A stretch of 64,000 nucleotides of DNA, taken from assembly GCA_028641055.1 (NCBI GenBank), contig CM054063.1:47121920-47185919 (forward strand), in the 5' to 3' direction. Shown piece by piece: positions 33,537-44,371 of the stretch. Position 1 is the stretch's first letter, and each line of letters starts with the position of its first letter. The notes under the pieces are model-generated. The model was not told the origin of the DNA. It searched no databases and worked only from the letters and a program-made list of their open reading frames with translations. The position numbers and the translations under genes were made by a program. The stretch comes from Alopecurus myosuroides (lineage: Eukaryota; Streptophyta; Magnoliopsida; Poales; Poaceae).

Positions 33537-36119
33537 TTAGTTGCTTGATTTAGGGACCCATCTTTGAATGGGTCCTCTCATGTTAGCGACAAGGGTCTTA
33601 GGAACCCAAATACTCCAATGATAATCGTCACCATAAGAAGTACCAACATATTTAGCATATACATGACCATCTCTAGATTTCATAAGAACATAAGATGGAT
33701 TATATTTCCCGGCAAAGTTATTGTGAGTGGTGCTCCCCCTAGAGGTCTCACCACCCACAATGGTGTTGGTCTCCTTCCCTTTGGTCACCTCTCCCTCTTT
33801 CACAAATCTTACTTCTTGTGAGGAGGAGGTGACTCTCTTCTTGTTCTTCTTCTTGTACTTCTTCTTTGACTTGGCTATATAGCCAAGTCCCTCCTTTCCA
33901 TTGTTGGCACGTTGAGAAGCAATCTCATGGGAACTCTTCTCATTTCCTACAAGATTAGTTGTACTACAAGCATTGCTATACAAGACATTCAAGCTAGAAA
34001 GTGAAGTGGATACAACTTGCTTGTTTGGTTGTTGAGCTAGAAGATTGTCACGAGATTTGGTTAACTTGTCATGAATTTCCTTAAGAGACATGAACTCTTT
34101 TTCAAGTTTTTCATAACGAGTACCAAGTTCCTCGTGAGCAATTCCTAGCTTCAATTCTTCATGCTCAAGAGTTTTAATTAAGGCAAGAGATTGAGCATTT
34201 TCCTTCCTAAGCTTAGAGACACTTATGGCAAAGTTTTCTTCAAGACAAGACAATTTCTCCTCAAGTGAGGCACGAATGGAACGCTCATTATCAAGAGCTT
34301 TTTCAAGCTCTTGCTCATTGCAAGTGTGACCTCCATGGCTTTCTAAGGTCATGATGATCTCCTCCTTTTCATCAACAAGAGAGTTAGCCTCATCAAGTTG
34401 CCTCAAAAGGGAGTTCACCTTTTCCTTAGTCTCACCCTTAAGGCTAGATAGCCATATGCTTAACTCATTAGACTCACTATCCTCCTCACAAGCATTTTCA
34501 ACACAATCCAATAACGAAGGAGGGTTAGTGACAATGGTCTTAGAGTTGGGAGAGCATACCGAAGTGGCTTTTGCCATAAGACATGTAGGTCGGGTAGCCA
34601 CATTCTCATTGGGGGATTCGAATAGAGAGATCGAAGGTGATGATGCGGTGGCCTTGGCGATGTGAGCAACTCCAACTACCTCATCTTCTCCTTCATCTCC
34701 GAAGATGTAAGTCTCAAGAACCGCCCCTTCTTGTACGTAGAGAGCTCTTGGCACCTTCCTTGCAAAGTTCTTGTTTTGAGGAGGCTTGGTCTTGTTCTTG
34801 CGAATGAGCTTGCCTTCGTTTTCTTCTCTTGGCTCAAAGGGGCACTCCTTCACGAAGTGGTTAGCGCTACCACAATTATAGCATGTCCTTGGTCGCTCCC
34901 CCTTCTTCTTGTAGTTCTTGTTTCGTGGAGGCCTTGGAGATCCGGTCTTGTGAGCTTCCCATCTCTTCCAATATCCATGCATAGCAAGGGCAATGCACTT
35001 GTGAGCTCCTGTGTAAGTATCTTCATAGTCTTCCTCATCATCATCATCTTCTTCACTTTCATCAACTCGAGCCATTGCCTTTGACTTCAATGCAAGGTTG
35101 GGAGATTTTCCTATCCCTCTAGAGCGAGCTAGAGCATCATCCGCACTCTTGTGTGAGAGAGAGATTGCGATGAACTCACTAAGAACACCAATGGAGTTGA
35201 GAGTATTGTAGTCCGCTCTTGTCCGGATGCTAGTGGCGAGATTCTTCTCGAAGGGTGTGATAGCCTTGACAAACTTCCTCTTTATCCATTCATCGGTGAT
35301 CTCTTCCTTGCCAAAGTCTCTCAGTTGATTGGCAAGAGTGACAACTCGTCTATAGAGCTCTTCAGGAGTCTCATCCTCTTGCATAACGAAGTTCTCGGAG
35401 TTGTCAATGGCCACATCATACTTGGAAGACTGAATACTAGCATTTCCTTGAAACAAGGTATCAAGTTTGTCCCAAGCTTCCTTGGAGGTCTTGCAACCTC
35501 GGATGTGAGTGAGATGCTCCCTTGGGAGAGCCTTCTGGATAATCACAAGAGCAGTTTTGTTGAGTTGAGATTCAACATCCTCTCTTGGAGTTAAGTTGCT
35601 TGGATCATGAGGATGAAATCCATGGATCACGCTTCTCCACAATGCCGTACACGATCCTGAAATATGAGATTCCATTTCAAACTTCCAAGAGGAAAATTCG
35701 TTAGTGTTAAGGATGGGTGGAACTCCAACATTAAGGATGTGTGGCATGGAAACAATTGGGTGGATAGAATCATAGTTTTGTGGTGGTGGAACTTTTGAAT
35801 TGGACCCCGAACCATTAGCCGTTTGAGACTTGGAGCCACCGTCACTCTCCTTAGCTTTGGCTTTAGCCTTTTGTGCGGCTTTAGCCTTAGCTTTGGCAAT
35901 GTTTTCTTCGATTTCGTAAATGTCCGGATTTGTTTCCTCATCCGAACTATCCTCGTCGGTGACATGGGGAGAGTGAGACGGCTCCTTGGTTCTACCCATC
36001 ATGTTCTCCAACATCTTCTTGATGGAGGAGACCTCCGAGCCCACACTAGAGCTAACCTTGGACAATTGGGTTTGTCTGGTACAAACCGTTGTCTCAAGGT
36101 TGGCTATAGTGTCGGCCAT
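33537..36119 (-). CDS. Copia gag
   Basis: 860 aa, ATG at 36119, about 90 nt inside the PBS. It starts with a coiled-coil-like segment and an Ala/Lys repeat (KAKAKAAQKAKAKAK). A UBN2-type capsid domain follows (FSSWKFEMESHI, HLTHIRGCKTSKEAWDKL, DETPEELYRRVVTLANQLRD, IKRKFVKAI). The zinc knuckle CYNCGSANHFVKEC lies near residue 420. The long C-terminal half contains a predicted coiled coil (Glu/Leu-rich, residues 560-700) and a basic KKKYKKKNKKR tract, then ends WVPKSSN. The unusually long gag with a C-terminal coiled coil fits the Sirevirus lineage. It packages RNA into virus-like particles by family analogy. Confidence 0.92.
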   Translation of the reverse strand: MADTIANLETTVCTRQTQLSKVSSSVGSEVSSIKKMLENMMGRTKEPSHSPHVTDEDSSDEETNPDIYEIEENIAKAKAKAAQKAKAKAKESDGGSKSQTANGSGSNSKVPPPQNYDSIHPIVSMPHILNVGVPPILNTNEFSSWKFEMESHISGSCTALWRSVIHGFHPHDPSNLTPREDVESQLNKTALVIIQKALPREHLTHIRGCKTSKEAWDKLDTLFQGNASIQSSKYDVAIDNSENFVMQEDETPEELYRRVVTLANQLRDFGKEEITDEWIKRKFVKAITPFEKNLATSIRTRADYNTLNSIGVLSEFIAISLSHKSADDALARSRGIGKSPNLALKSKAMARVDESEEDDDDEEDYEDTYTGAHKCIALAMHGYWKRWEAHKTGSPRPPRNKNYKKKGERPRTCYNCGSANHFVKECPFEPREENEGKLIRKNKTKPPQNKNFARKVPRALYVQEGAVLETYIFGDEGEDEVVGVAHIAKATASSPSISLFESPNENVATRPTCLMAKATSVCSPNSKTIVTNPPSLLDCVENACEEDSESNELSIWLSSLKGETKEKVNSLLRQLDEANSLVDEKEEIIMTLESHGGHTCNEQELEKALDNERSIRASLEEKLSCLEENFAISVSKLRKENAQSLALIKTLEHEELKLGIAHEELGTRYEKLEKEFMSLKEIHDKLTKSRDNLLAQQPNKQVVSTSLSSLNVLYSNACSTTNLVGNEKSSHEIASQRANNGKEGLGYIAKSKKKYKKKNKKRVTSSSQEVRFVKEGEVTKGKETNTIVGGETSRGSTTHNNFAGKYNPSYVLMKSRDGHVYAKYVGTSYGDDYHWSIWVPKTLVANMRGPIQRWVPKSSN

Positions 36120-36204
36120 TTTGGAGAGCTCCTCCTTAGAAGTTTCGGGAACATCCCGTTGACCATGATTACTCTTAGGCGGTTAAGCCCGATAAAAGAG
36201 CCGA

Positions 36205-36217
36205 GGCTCTGATACCA
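36205..36217 (-). promoter_or_regulatory. Primer-binding site, initiator tRNA-Met type
   Basis: Minus strand TGGTATCAGAGCC starts two bases inside the 5' LTR border. It is the usual plant Copia PBS complementary to the 3' end of initiator tRNA-Met. Confidence 0.92.
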
Positions 36218-36219
36218 AT

Positions 36220-37587
36220 TGAAAGTGCAATATGGTCAACTAGAGGGGGGGGGGGGTTGAATAGGTGACCTACAAATTTTACTTCTTTTTCACTTTTAAT
36301 GGGGCTTTTAAGAAAGTAAATGCTTGAGTACCTAAATGTGCAACTAAGTGAGTACCCTAGGTGATACGAAGCAAGTAGCAGCGGTAATAAAGGAACGGTA
36401 CAAGATAACAACAAGTGAAAACACGGAGACAAGGATATGTTTCCCGTAGTTCCTTCTTAAAAGAAGTACGTCTACGTTGGAGAGGTGGGGAGCCACCTAG
36501 GCGCTCCTCAATAGCACGGATGTGCACACCTTGTTCTCCTTGAGCTTCTCCGGTGAGGGAGATTCTCGTTTCCACTATGAGGTCGACTTGAAGGCGTTGA
36601 CCAAACCTTTACAAGGGGTTGAGGCTACTCCACAAGTGAGATGGAGGCTCTCAACAATCGAAGCTTCTTGCTACAAGGTGGAAGCTACAAGCACTAGGGT
36701 TTCCCTTGGATGACAAAGCAACCACGAGATTACAAGATCCCAAGAGTTGTGGTGTGGGTACACACGTTTTGGCTTGGTGGAAAGGTAGATCTAGTCATCC
36801 TCCATGAGATCCTTGAAGGGCATCGATTTTGGTTGGAGGAGGAGGGAGATCGGGGCGTTTTGAGCTCTACAACAATGGAGGAGAGAGAGGAATGGACGAG
36901 CTTCCTATCTAGAGGAAGAAGACAACTATTTATAGGCTCCTCCAAATTCTGACCGTTGCAGTCCTGCGGGACCGGAAATTTCCGGGGTAAAGGCCGGAAT
37001 ATTCCGGTGTGAGTTGGCCGGATATTTGAAAACTCCGGGGGGCGGATAATTGAAAAATCCGGGGGCGGAAATTTCCGCCCCAATACTCCGCCCCCATCTC
37101 TGTGCGCAGGCATCAACATGTTGATGAAAAATCGCTAAGGACCAAGGGCCGGAGATTTGCTCCGGAAATTTCCGGGGCAAATTTCCGCCCCACCTTCTGT
37201 GCGCGGGCATCATGAAGTAGTCCAATTTCTGCTAAGTCCTTGAAGGCCGGATTTTTGGCCCGGAAATTTCCGGGGCAAATTTCCGCCCTGTCTTCTGTGC
37301 GCGGGCAGACAAACACTTAGTCGTTTTCGTGGAAGCCAGATAGGAGGCCGGAAATTTCCGCTGAGAGGGCCGGATAATCCGCCCCTTAAGTACCGGAATT
37401 TCCGCCCTTTAAACTGAAAAATCCGGTGGCTGAAATTCCACAATAGAGAGCTTCTCTTTGATCTCCTGATGTGTATATAGAGATGATCACCTGAGATAAT
37501 AGCTGCATAGTCTAAACAACATTGTTAGATAGGATATATCCGTGTTATCATCATCACCAAAATCAATAGAGGGATCATGAGCTTTCA
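36220..37587 (-). repeat. Copia 5' LTR
   Basis: 1368 bp. Identical in organisation to the other LTR; the 6-bp length difference lies in the G run at 36245-36257 (12 G plus a T against 7 G). This is the promoter-bearing copy for the minus-strand genes. Confidence 0.95.
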
Positions 37588-37592
37588 CCGCC

Positions 37593-37827
37593 GGCGGGTA
37601 TGGGCTAGGGACACGGTAGACTAGGGGGGCACACAACTTATATTAAAAAAAGGCCAGGGGCCTTGCTTACATAGATAGGGGGCGGCGCGGCCACAGGCGG
37701 CCGGCCGTACTTGCATAAAGGGGCGGCGGCGCGGCCACAGGCGGCCGGCCGTTTTCTTGGGGGGTAGCTAGGGGCCTTGCTTACATAGAATAGGGGGCGG
37801 CGGCGCGGCCACAGGCGACCGGCCGAT
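37593..37827. repeat. GC-rich tandem repeat in the 3' part of the accessory ORF unit
   Basis: GGCGCGGCCACAGGCG plus GGCCGGCCG occurs three times (near 37683, 37730 and 37803) with the shared TTGCTTACATAGA spacer. It lies just after the stop codon of the antisense ORF. Confidence 0.75.
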
Positions 37828-38886
37828 CTAGTTGTCCTCCTCGTCGGAGGAGATTTCTTGGTAGGGGGGTGGCTGCCACAGGTGGGCAGACGGCTGGGCC
37901 GGGGGTGCAGGCATCGGGGGCATCGGAGGCGCGTACGGCGGTGGCGGGGGCAGCGGTGGTGGCGGGGGCAGCACCTCCTGCGGCGGCGGCGGCGGAGGGG
38001 GCAGCTCCTCCTGCTCCGGCGACTCCGGCGCCCAAACGCCGCCGGTCCAGGCCCAGGACATGCCGTACTCCAGCCCGGGGGGGAGCGGCTGCGGCGGCGG
38101 CTGGTCCTCGGACGCCTCATACTTGGCGTAGAGCGCGTGCCACCAGGGGGTAGGCTCGGGGGGCGGCGGCGGCGGCATGGCGGCGGCGTCGGCGCGGGCG
38201 GCGGCCACGACCCGCTCCCACCGCTTGATTTCGTCCTCGACGAGTGAGCGGCGGGAGGCCTCGCAGGCATCCTCCATGGCGGCCCGGAGCACGGGGTCCT
38301 CCTCCCCGGAGAAGTCCTCCTTGATGTCCTCGAGGAGCCACAGCTCCCTCTCCCGGCCGGGCGGTGGCGGCGGGTAGTCCGCGACGTCCACCTCGTGGGG
38401 GGCGGGGATGTAGGAGCGCCGGCGCTGCTCGTGCTCCTGCTCGAGCCAGGCGCCCCAGTAGGGGGAGCTGCGCGCGTACGCGCGCTCCCTGCGGACGGGG
38501 GCCGGCAGGAGCTCGCGCCGGCGGTCGATCTCCTCGAGCAGCGCCTGGCCGGTCGGGGCCGGCGGCACAGGGATCCGCTGGGGGTTCAGGTGCCAGCCGT
38601 CCGGGAGGTGGACGTCAGCATAGAACACCGGCGTGGCGTTGTTCCAGTGCCACTCGGCCTCGTCCACCCGGACGTACCGGCGGAACCTCTTGCCCTTGGG
38701 CGCGGCGTTGGGCGGCGGGCGTGCAGCCGAAGGTGGCGCGGGGACGCGCGGCGTCCCGCCGAGGCGGACACCTCCAGGGCCGTAGCCGAAGGCCTCCGCC
38801 GGCTGTGGTGGGACGCGGCCGGCGCCGCTCGAGGAGCCTTCGTTCCTGGGGCGCTTGCCGGAGCCGCTGCCGAACCAGCGGGACAT
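37828..38886 (-). CDS. CACTA-3 accessory ORF, 'GW-VPPxP' domain type
   Basis: 352 aa from ATG 38886 (MSRWFGSGSGKRPR) to TAG at 37828-37830. The N-terminus is Ser/Pro-rich and basic. Residues about 75-150 hold WHWNNATPVFY, DGWHLNPQRIPVPPAP, an RRRELLP block and YWGAWLEQEHEQRRR, the same order as in the ORFs at 3197 and 56565. The middle is an acidic helix region (LWLLEDIKEDFSGEEDP), then long Pro runs (PPPPPPP), ending in an acidic tail (EISSDEEDN). The frame is intact. It is antisense to TNP2, as an independent transcription unit of the CACTA. No known function. A longer frame upstream of 38886 runs into tandem repeats and is not believed to be coding. Confidence 0.7.
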   Translation of the reverse strand: MSRWFGSGSGKRPRNEGSSSGAGRVPPQPAEAFGYGPGGVRLGGTPRVPAPPSAARPPPNAAPKGKRFRRYVRVDEAEWHWNNATPVFYADVHLPDGWHLNPQRIPVPPAPTGQALLEEIDRRRELLPAPVRRERAYARSSPYWGAWLEQEHEQRRRSYIPAPHEVDVADYPPPPPGRERELWLLEDIKEDFSGEEDPVLRAAMEDACEASRRSLVEDEIKRWERVVAAARADAAAMPPPPPPEPTPWWHALYAKYEASEDQPPPQPLPPGLEYGMSWAWTGGVWAPESPEQEELPPPPPPPQEVLPPPPPLPPPPPYAPPMPPMPAPPAQPSAHLWQPPPYQEISSDEEDN

Positions 38887-39179
38887 GGTGGCTATGGTTG
38901 GTCTGCCTTGGGCGCGGCCGGGGTGGATGGGTTGTACGGGCGGCGGGGGGCCTTTAAAAAGGACCCGGGGTGGGCTGGCATGCCAACCAGCGGCCTGGAC
39001 GTGGCGGCGGTTGCAGGCGGCCATGAATGCGGGCAGGAGCCGAGGCGTGGCGGCGGTTGCAGCCGTGGCACGCGCGCGTGGGGAAGTGGGGGCGCGGGAA
39101 GCCGAGGCGGGGCGGGAAGACGAGGCGACAGTGGCCCTTTGACCGTCCTGTAGTCTTAATTTAAGGGACCAGGCGAGCC

Positions 39180-39350
39180 AGCCAACGGCCGCTGGCCAGT
39201 GGCCCCTTCGAACCATTGACTGACCATAATAAAAGACGCTGGCCAGTGGGCCCTTCGAACCGTTGACTGACCATAATAAAACACGCGGGCCAGTGGGCCC
39301 TTTTGACAAAAAATGTGACCAGTGGGCTTAATAAAAGACGTGGGCCTGGA
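39180..39350. repeat. Tandem repeat, about 2.5-3 units of ~55 bp
   Basis: GGCCAGTGG(G)CCC(C)TTCGAACC(A/G)TTGACTGACCATAATAAAA recurs from 39190 to 39340, the last unit shortened. It lies upstream of the antisense accessory ORF, in its likely promoter. Confidence 0.75.
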
Positions 39351-39660
39351 CGCGGTTGGGGAAGGGGAGGCCGGCTCGGGATTGGGAGACAGGAGCCCAA
39401 AAGACGTGGGTCTGGACGCGGAAACTGAACGATTATATATATTTTTTTGTCAAAAAAGTATCCATCCCGGTCCCTTGAACGAACCGGGACGAACTCCCTG
39501 GCCCAGGTTCGCCACGTGGCCTATCCTTACCATCCCGGGTCCTGGCACAACCGGGACCAATGGGACGGGCCATTTGTCCCGGCCAGCCCATCCCGGTTGC
39601 ACAACCGGGACAACTGGCCCTTACGACCCGGGACAAAAGGCCCTGTTTCCACTAGTGTTA

Positions 39661-40479
39661 CGAAACGTTTGGACAGTTTGGCTTTACACGACCAACTAAA
39701 AATAAACAAGCAATTTTGCTGTCGTTGCGGAATACCTAGCGAAAAGTAGTTTTGTGTTCCAAGCTACAGTGATATCGTTATATAATTTTAAGATGCATAG
39801 CTCCGGTGATCTTCACATACACTTCCACTTTACGGCGCTGCACATTTGAACACCACGCCGTCCGTACGGACGCTGCACAAAACAAAAACAAAAAAAATCC
39901 GAATCTAGATTATTTCTGGCTCAACGTTCGTCAAGTGTGGTGAGAACTGTGATTTTTCATGGTAAGATACTCGTATACATCGTACCCAGCACAGTAGGGA
40001 TTTACACGCTGTGACGTTTACGCATACACGAGTAGGACTCCACGTCGCCGTCAAGAAAGAAGAAGTACTGCGCCAAAGTACTGTATTTAGGTGTTGATGG
40101 GCGAGCGGGACATGCATGGCTGCTACGGTGCAATTAATCGATTAGACGCATGAATGAAAGCCAGCCGTGCGTCCAAGTCTGGGGGAGCTCTTGACCCGCC
40201 AATTCCAAACACGTAGTAGTACGTACGATAAATGACGAGACCGAGTCACGGACATGGATCGCGCGGGTGCGTCTGACCAGGTCGAGCCTAGGAGCAGCAG
40301 ATTCGGCCCGACAAGCGGGCCGAGCTCATGGAACGGGTCCAGCTAGCTCGATCCCGGCGGCGTGGGGGCAGCGATCGGTGGTGCTCAACTCGGGAAACGC
40401 GTACGTACGTGCGCGATATGGAAGGTGGCGTCGATCGACTCCTTCTCCCGTGGACCCGTGTATCTCATTCTCATGCACC
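39661..40479. other. Unassigned sequence right of CACTA-3
   Basis: Continues the sequence interrupted by CACTA-3 (left half at 21400-21737). No ORF of convincing length, no terminal repeats and no RNA gene recognised. Confidence 0.4.
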
Positions 40480-41359
40480 GTACGACCGACAGTGAGCCAC
40501 ACATCTTGCCTAACAACGGCTTCCTGAAGATTGCGCTTGCGCCAACAACATTCCAACATAGGTTGCCACAATGGCTTCGTGAAGAAGATGTAAGCAAGTT
40601 GATCTTCACAAGAGATAAAATTAATGTCATGTACAATACGTTTCCATACAAAATAATAGCCATGTTTTGTTTCGGTCATGAAACACCGGATTAGATAAAA
40701 GGTACATAGCTCTGATGTTATCGCACCAAAGAACCGGTGTCCGATCTTGGGAGACTCCCAACTTTCTCAAGACTGCAGTCTGCATCCGAAAACACTGAGA
40801 GTACACAGGAGCACACGTGCCAGATGTGTAGACCATACAAGGCGTTGAGAAAGATATGGAGCAAGATGCGCTTGACTGCTCACCAATGTGAAGTTCTGGG
40901 AGCATGAAGAGACGACACACACGGTTAACTGCATAGGGGATACCAGACCCAGCGATATTCAAGTACTGCAAGCCACCAATGATACCGCGGTACTTAGTGG
41001 CATCATCAAAAGTGAGTGGATCACCATAAAAAACAGGTAACCGATCAGTGGCAGCCATATGACCGAGTGTGAGCATACGTGCACGCATACCTGCACAACA
41101 TAAAAATTCCACAGAATACTTGTGCTAAGTTAGTGTGTGTCTACTTGTACTAAGTTAGTGTGTGTCTACTTGTGCTAACTTAGCGTGTGTCGGTCCATCA
41201 GAAGGATGAGGGACTTACAGACCCAAAAAGTAATGCAGAGTGCCCAGATATTTGATAGCAAAATCACCGCTCAAGGCAGACAAAAGTCGATCAACAACAG
41301 TAATAGAGGATTCAACAAGAATAATTTCATCAACATAGATCAGTAGGTAAATTGTTAGT
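40480..41359 (-). pseudogene. Degenerate Copia pol relic (RT end and RNase H)
   Basis: On the minus strand the reading starts with YLLIYVDEIILVES, where the catalytic YVDD has become YVDE. It continues through YRGIIGGLQYL, RKLGVSQ, LWCDN and NPVFHDRNK to INFISCEDQLAYIF, all typical Copia RT/RNase H landmarks. Frames are broken and the DIFTKPL end is mutated. A 25-bp unit (ACTTGTGCTAAGTTAGTGTG-type) is repeated three times inside it at about 41116-41190. Different subfamily from the intact Copia; no LTRs recognised. Confidence 0.75.
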
Positions 41360-44300
41360 TGTAACATCCCAATTTTTCTAACTGGTGTTGTGGTGTTGTG
41401 TTCATCTCATACATGCATGAAAAATTTGAACAAGAGTGGAATTTTAATTTTTAATAAAATTTGCCCAAAAACCACTTATAGTGGTCACCCAAAATTTGAA
41501 TTAAAAACATTTTCAAATTTGGAAAACAAAAATATGTTGAGGTTGGAAATTTTGTGAGGATTCCAAAAAGTATTTTAGCCAAATTTTAGGTTTGCAAAAT
41601 GGCGCTCAATACACAATTTTCTGTTCAGTTTTAAACCTCTGAAGGACTTCTTTTTTTAAAAAAATTCCTTCAGGGGTTTTTTCGAAAAACCGGTTTTGCC
41701 CGTCGTCTTCCTCGTGCCAGGCAGACACGACGCCGGCGAGCGTGAGCCACCTCTTGCTTGCCTTCCGCGCGGGGATATGGCCGCAGAAAGCCGTCCGCAT
41801 CGCCTCTCCTCACTCCTCCTCGCTCCCTCACTATCTCTCTCGCTCTCCACCTCGCACGAACCCGGAACCCTAACCCTAGCTGCCACCGGCCAACTTCATC
41901 GCGTCGTCGACTCCGGACGCCCCGCGACCATTCGAGTACGCCACGAGGACCGCCGGACGTTTCTCCGTCTTTCCGCTCACTCGCGCCTGCTGTGACAGCC
42001 TGGAGTCGACGAATCGACCGTCTCTTCCTCGCCTCCGGCCGAGCGCCGTTACCGTCAGATCTCCTCCGATGGACCTCCTTCGGCCTCGCCGTCCATCCCT
42101 ACATGCTCCGGGTGAGCTGTTGAGCCTCCCAGTACCTTTGTTTTGCCTTCCCGCGCGCCGTAGCTCCCTAGCGTTGTGCGCCTTGCTCCGCCGCCGCCGT
42201 TGCTCGGCGCCGACAGCGTTTTGGCGACATTCTATTAGCGGCTTCGCCACCAAAACGTCCCCCACGATGGCGCGCATCGTTCGAGCTATACTGAGCTCGC
42301 CGGAGTGCCCGCAATCGCCGCCGGCGACCACGGCAGTAGAGCTCCGGCCACCCGCTGACGTTACCGTGGGCCCCCATCATAAGCTGGGTTTTCTTTTCAG
42401 AAAAGATATTCAAAAACGACTAACATGGGGACCCCACCCTTTTAATAATTACAGAAAATAAAATAAAATTGAATAATTAATAACTTTTATTCTGTTAATC
42501 AGAAAATAAAATAAAAATCTGGTTTTGTTCAAAAAATTATTTCCAACCCAAGTATGTCATTTTCATACATGTTGGACAAATTTTAATTTTGGGCATTATT
42601 TATATACTGTTTAATTCATTTAAAATAGAGAAAATAAGATTTTATTCAATAAAATCAGAAAATTAAAAGTTATATATCAAATCGCTCAAAATGACAAATG
42701 CAATCCTTTTATGATGTTTTCAAACCCATTTGAGAAATTAAAATTGTACTCACTTTCATAATCGCCCGAAACACCCTCCTGGTCTATTTTCGGCATAATT
42801 TCATTAAAAATACATAACTGACATACGAACCCTAGCAACCCATTGAACTTGTCTAGGAATTTATTTCAGTGCATTAATTTGCTCATGCATACATGTTGTG
42901 CATTGCATCGATGCCATGTGTTGATTGTTGTTTCTCTTTCGGTGTTTTGTTTCTGACAGGCAAAACGTGACTTCGAAGAGAAGATCGACAACGCCATGAT
43001 GAATACTTGATCTTAACTGACAAGTCAAGCACTTATTCCTAAAGCCTTTATCTGATTTCTTATAACCAAGGCAAGCATAACCTCTTATCTGCTCATATAT
43101 GTTTTCCAATGACTTTTGGTTCTCGTACTTTGCATTCGGTTCCAAACTATTTGATTTCAGTAGATAGAGTTCTCTTATATCCTGCATAACCTAATATCCT
43201 GATCCACTGCACCTAGCAGCTATAGTTTTGTTTGTGCGCGCTTCGCAAAACCCTGTGAGTCTTGCTTAGCCATGCTTAGTTGTGATCTGATTCATCCGAT
43301 TGATGAATCTGGTCAATGCGTGAATCTACTATGTCAGGTTGTTGTGATTTGAATTATCCTTGATAACTTGACCTAATCACGACATGGATGTGAGGCCACA
43401 ATGGGTTTTTAAGATTGTCGCTTTTGGAAATGGCATGCCATATTATATTATCAGAATTGTTAATCTCGCTTCTAAAAAGTAAACTGGTTTCAGATTTTAC
43501 GGATTGGCCTCATGTCTCATCGCGGCTTAATCTAATGTTCGCACGGATAACATATATTAACTTAGGAAGTTTGGCATGTTCTCACTTAGCAATGAACGCA
43601 TGTGAGATGATATTAATACCCTTGATCTCATTGTTTTATGTAAACTATTTATATGAATGAACATTTCTGTTGTGACACCTTTTAATAGTATTATGATACC
43701 CCTAAAAAAAGTTACTAAGAACCAGCCTCCCTCAAGTTAGCTTGCAGTTCCCTTCATACGCTAGGAGCACAGTTCCTTGGTTAATTAGATTTTGAGACTG
43801 AAATGACCCAATACACTTATGAATACTCTTTCAAGGTTATCTTGATATTTCCCTAATTATGTGTTTAATCCTTACTTAATCCAAATTTTAATCTGAAGCA
43901 GACAGTGAAAGGAACAATAACAAAATTAAGGAAGACTCCAAAAGGTATACATGAATTTGTTTTTGATCTGGCTGCTTAAAGGAAGCATGCCCGGAAGAAA
44001 ACTAGCCACAAACAGAGGGGGAAGAAGAAGAAAGAGGAGCAGGAGGAGGAGGCCAGCTCCTTGGACAAAACCACATCGTCAGACAGCGGAGCAGGACCAT
44101 CCATCGGCCAAGATGGACGACAACGGCATCATCCTCTTATCTCATCCAACGATGAGAGCGATGATGACCGCCGTTGACAGTACGCCCAGCGGAGACAGAA
44201 AAACTGTACATCTAGGATTCCGTTTTACGTGTAACAGATCATGCTGTAGTTTAAATGTAGCAGCGCCCTAGTATGTTGTTTCGTAACCAATTAGCCTTTG

Positions 44301-44371
44301 TATGATTAGGAGTTTTCCACTATCGACTACGATGTAATCTGCCTTAGTGTATGTCCCCGTGTTGCATATAA
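41360..44371 (+). repeat. Unclassified repeat beginning TGTAACATCC
   Basis: TGTAACATCCCAATTTTTC at 41360 resembles the start of a Triticeae element type I have seen as LTR-like. A C-rich leader (41690-42340), AT-rich sequence and an acceptor-like TTTCTGACAG at 42950-42959 follow. At 43983-44170 there is one short Lys/Glu-rich reading frame (KKKKEEQEEEASSLDK). No recognised retrotransposon protein, second terminus or TSD. It ends at the LINE target site. Class uncertain. Confidence 0.4.

Larger units (their letters stand above)
25725..37587 (-). mobile_element. Full-length Copia/Sirevirus-type LTR retrotransposon
   Basis: Two LTRs (25725-27086 and 36220-37587), both TG...CA, and a perfect TSD CCGCC (25720-25724 and 37588-37592). 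On the minus strand the order is 5' LTR, tRNA-Met PBS, gag, pol (protease, integrase, RT, RNase H: the Copia order), a palindrome-rich spacer, a third ORF, PPT and 3' LTR. The extra ORF after pol, the AAAAAGGGGGAGAT PPT and the TGAAAG LTR start fit the Sirevirus (Maximus) lineage. LTRs differ by about 11 substitutions and one G-run indel by eye (about 0.8 percent), so the insertion is young. All three large ORFs are open. It is nested in CACTA-3. Confidence 0.95.
21741..39657 (+). mobile_element. CACTA-3, complete CACTA with captured gene fragments and nested Copia
   Basis: Starts CACTAGTGGAAACAACCC and ends GGCCCTGTTTCCACTAGTG, with TSD TTA at 21738-21740 and 39658-39660. Subterminal repeats are of the TCCCGGTT(G/C)GT type at 21780-22000 and 39465-39640. 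The element is 17.9 kb, of which 11.9 kb is a nested Copia, leaving about 6.0 kb of its own. Left of the Copia: a truncated TNP2 transposase gene, then fragments of a FAR1-type gene and of a DRM-type DNA methyltransferase. Right of it: an antisense accessory ORF. Its termini resemble those of CACTA-2 (CACTAGTGGAAACACGGGC), so the two probably belong to related families. No longer autonomous. Confidence 0.95.

Noticed and set aside
38886..39309. N-terminal extension of the antisense accessory ORF in CACTA-3
   Set aside because: The extension translates the ~55-bp tandem repeats (SKGPTGPRVLLWSVNG-type repetition). The MSRWFGSGSG start at 38886 fits transposon proteins better and lies just downstream of the repeats.
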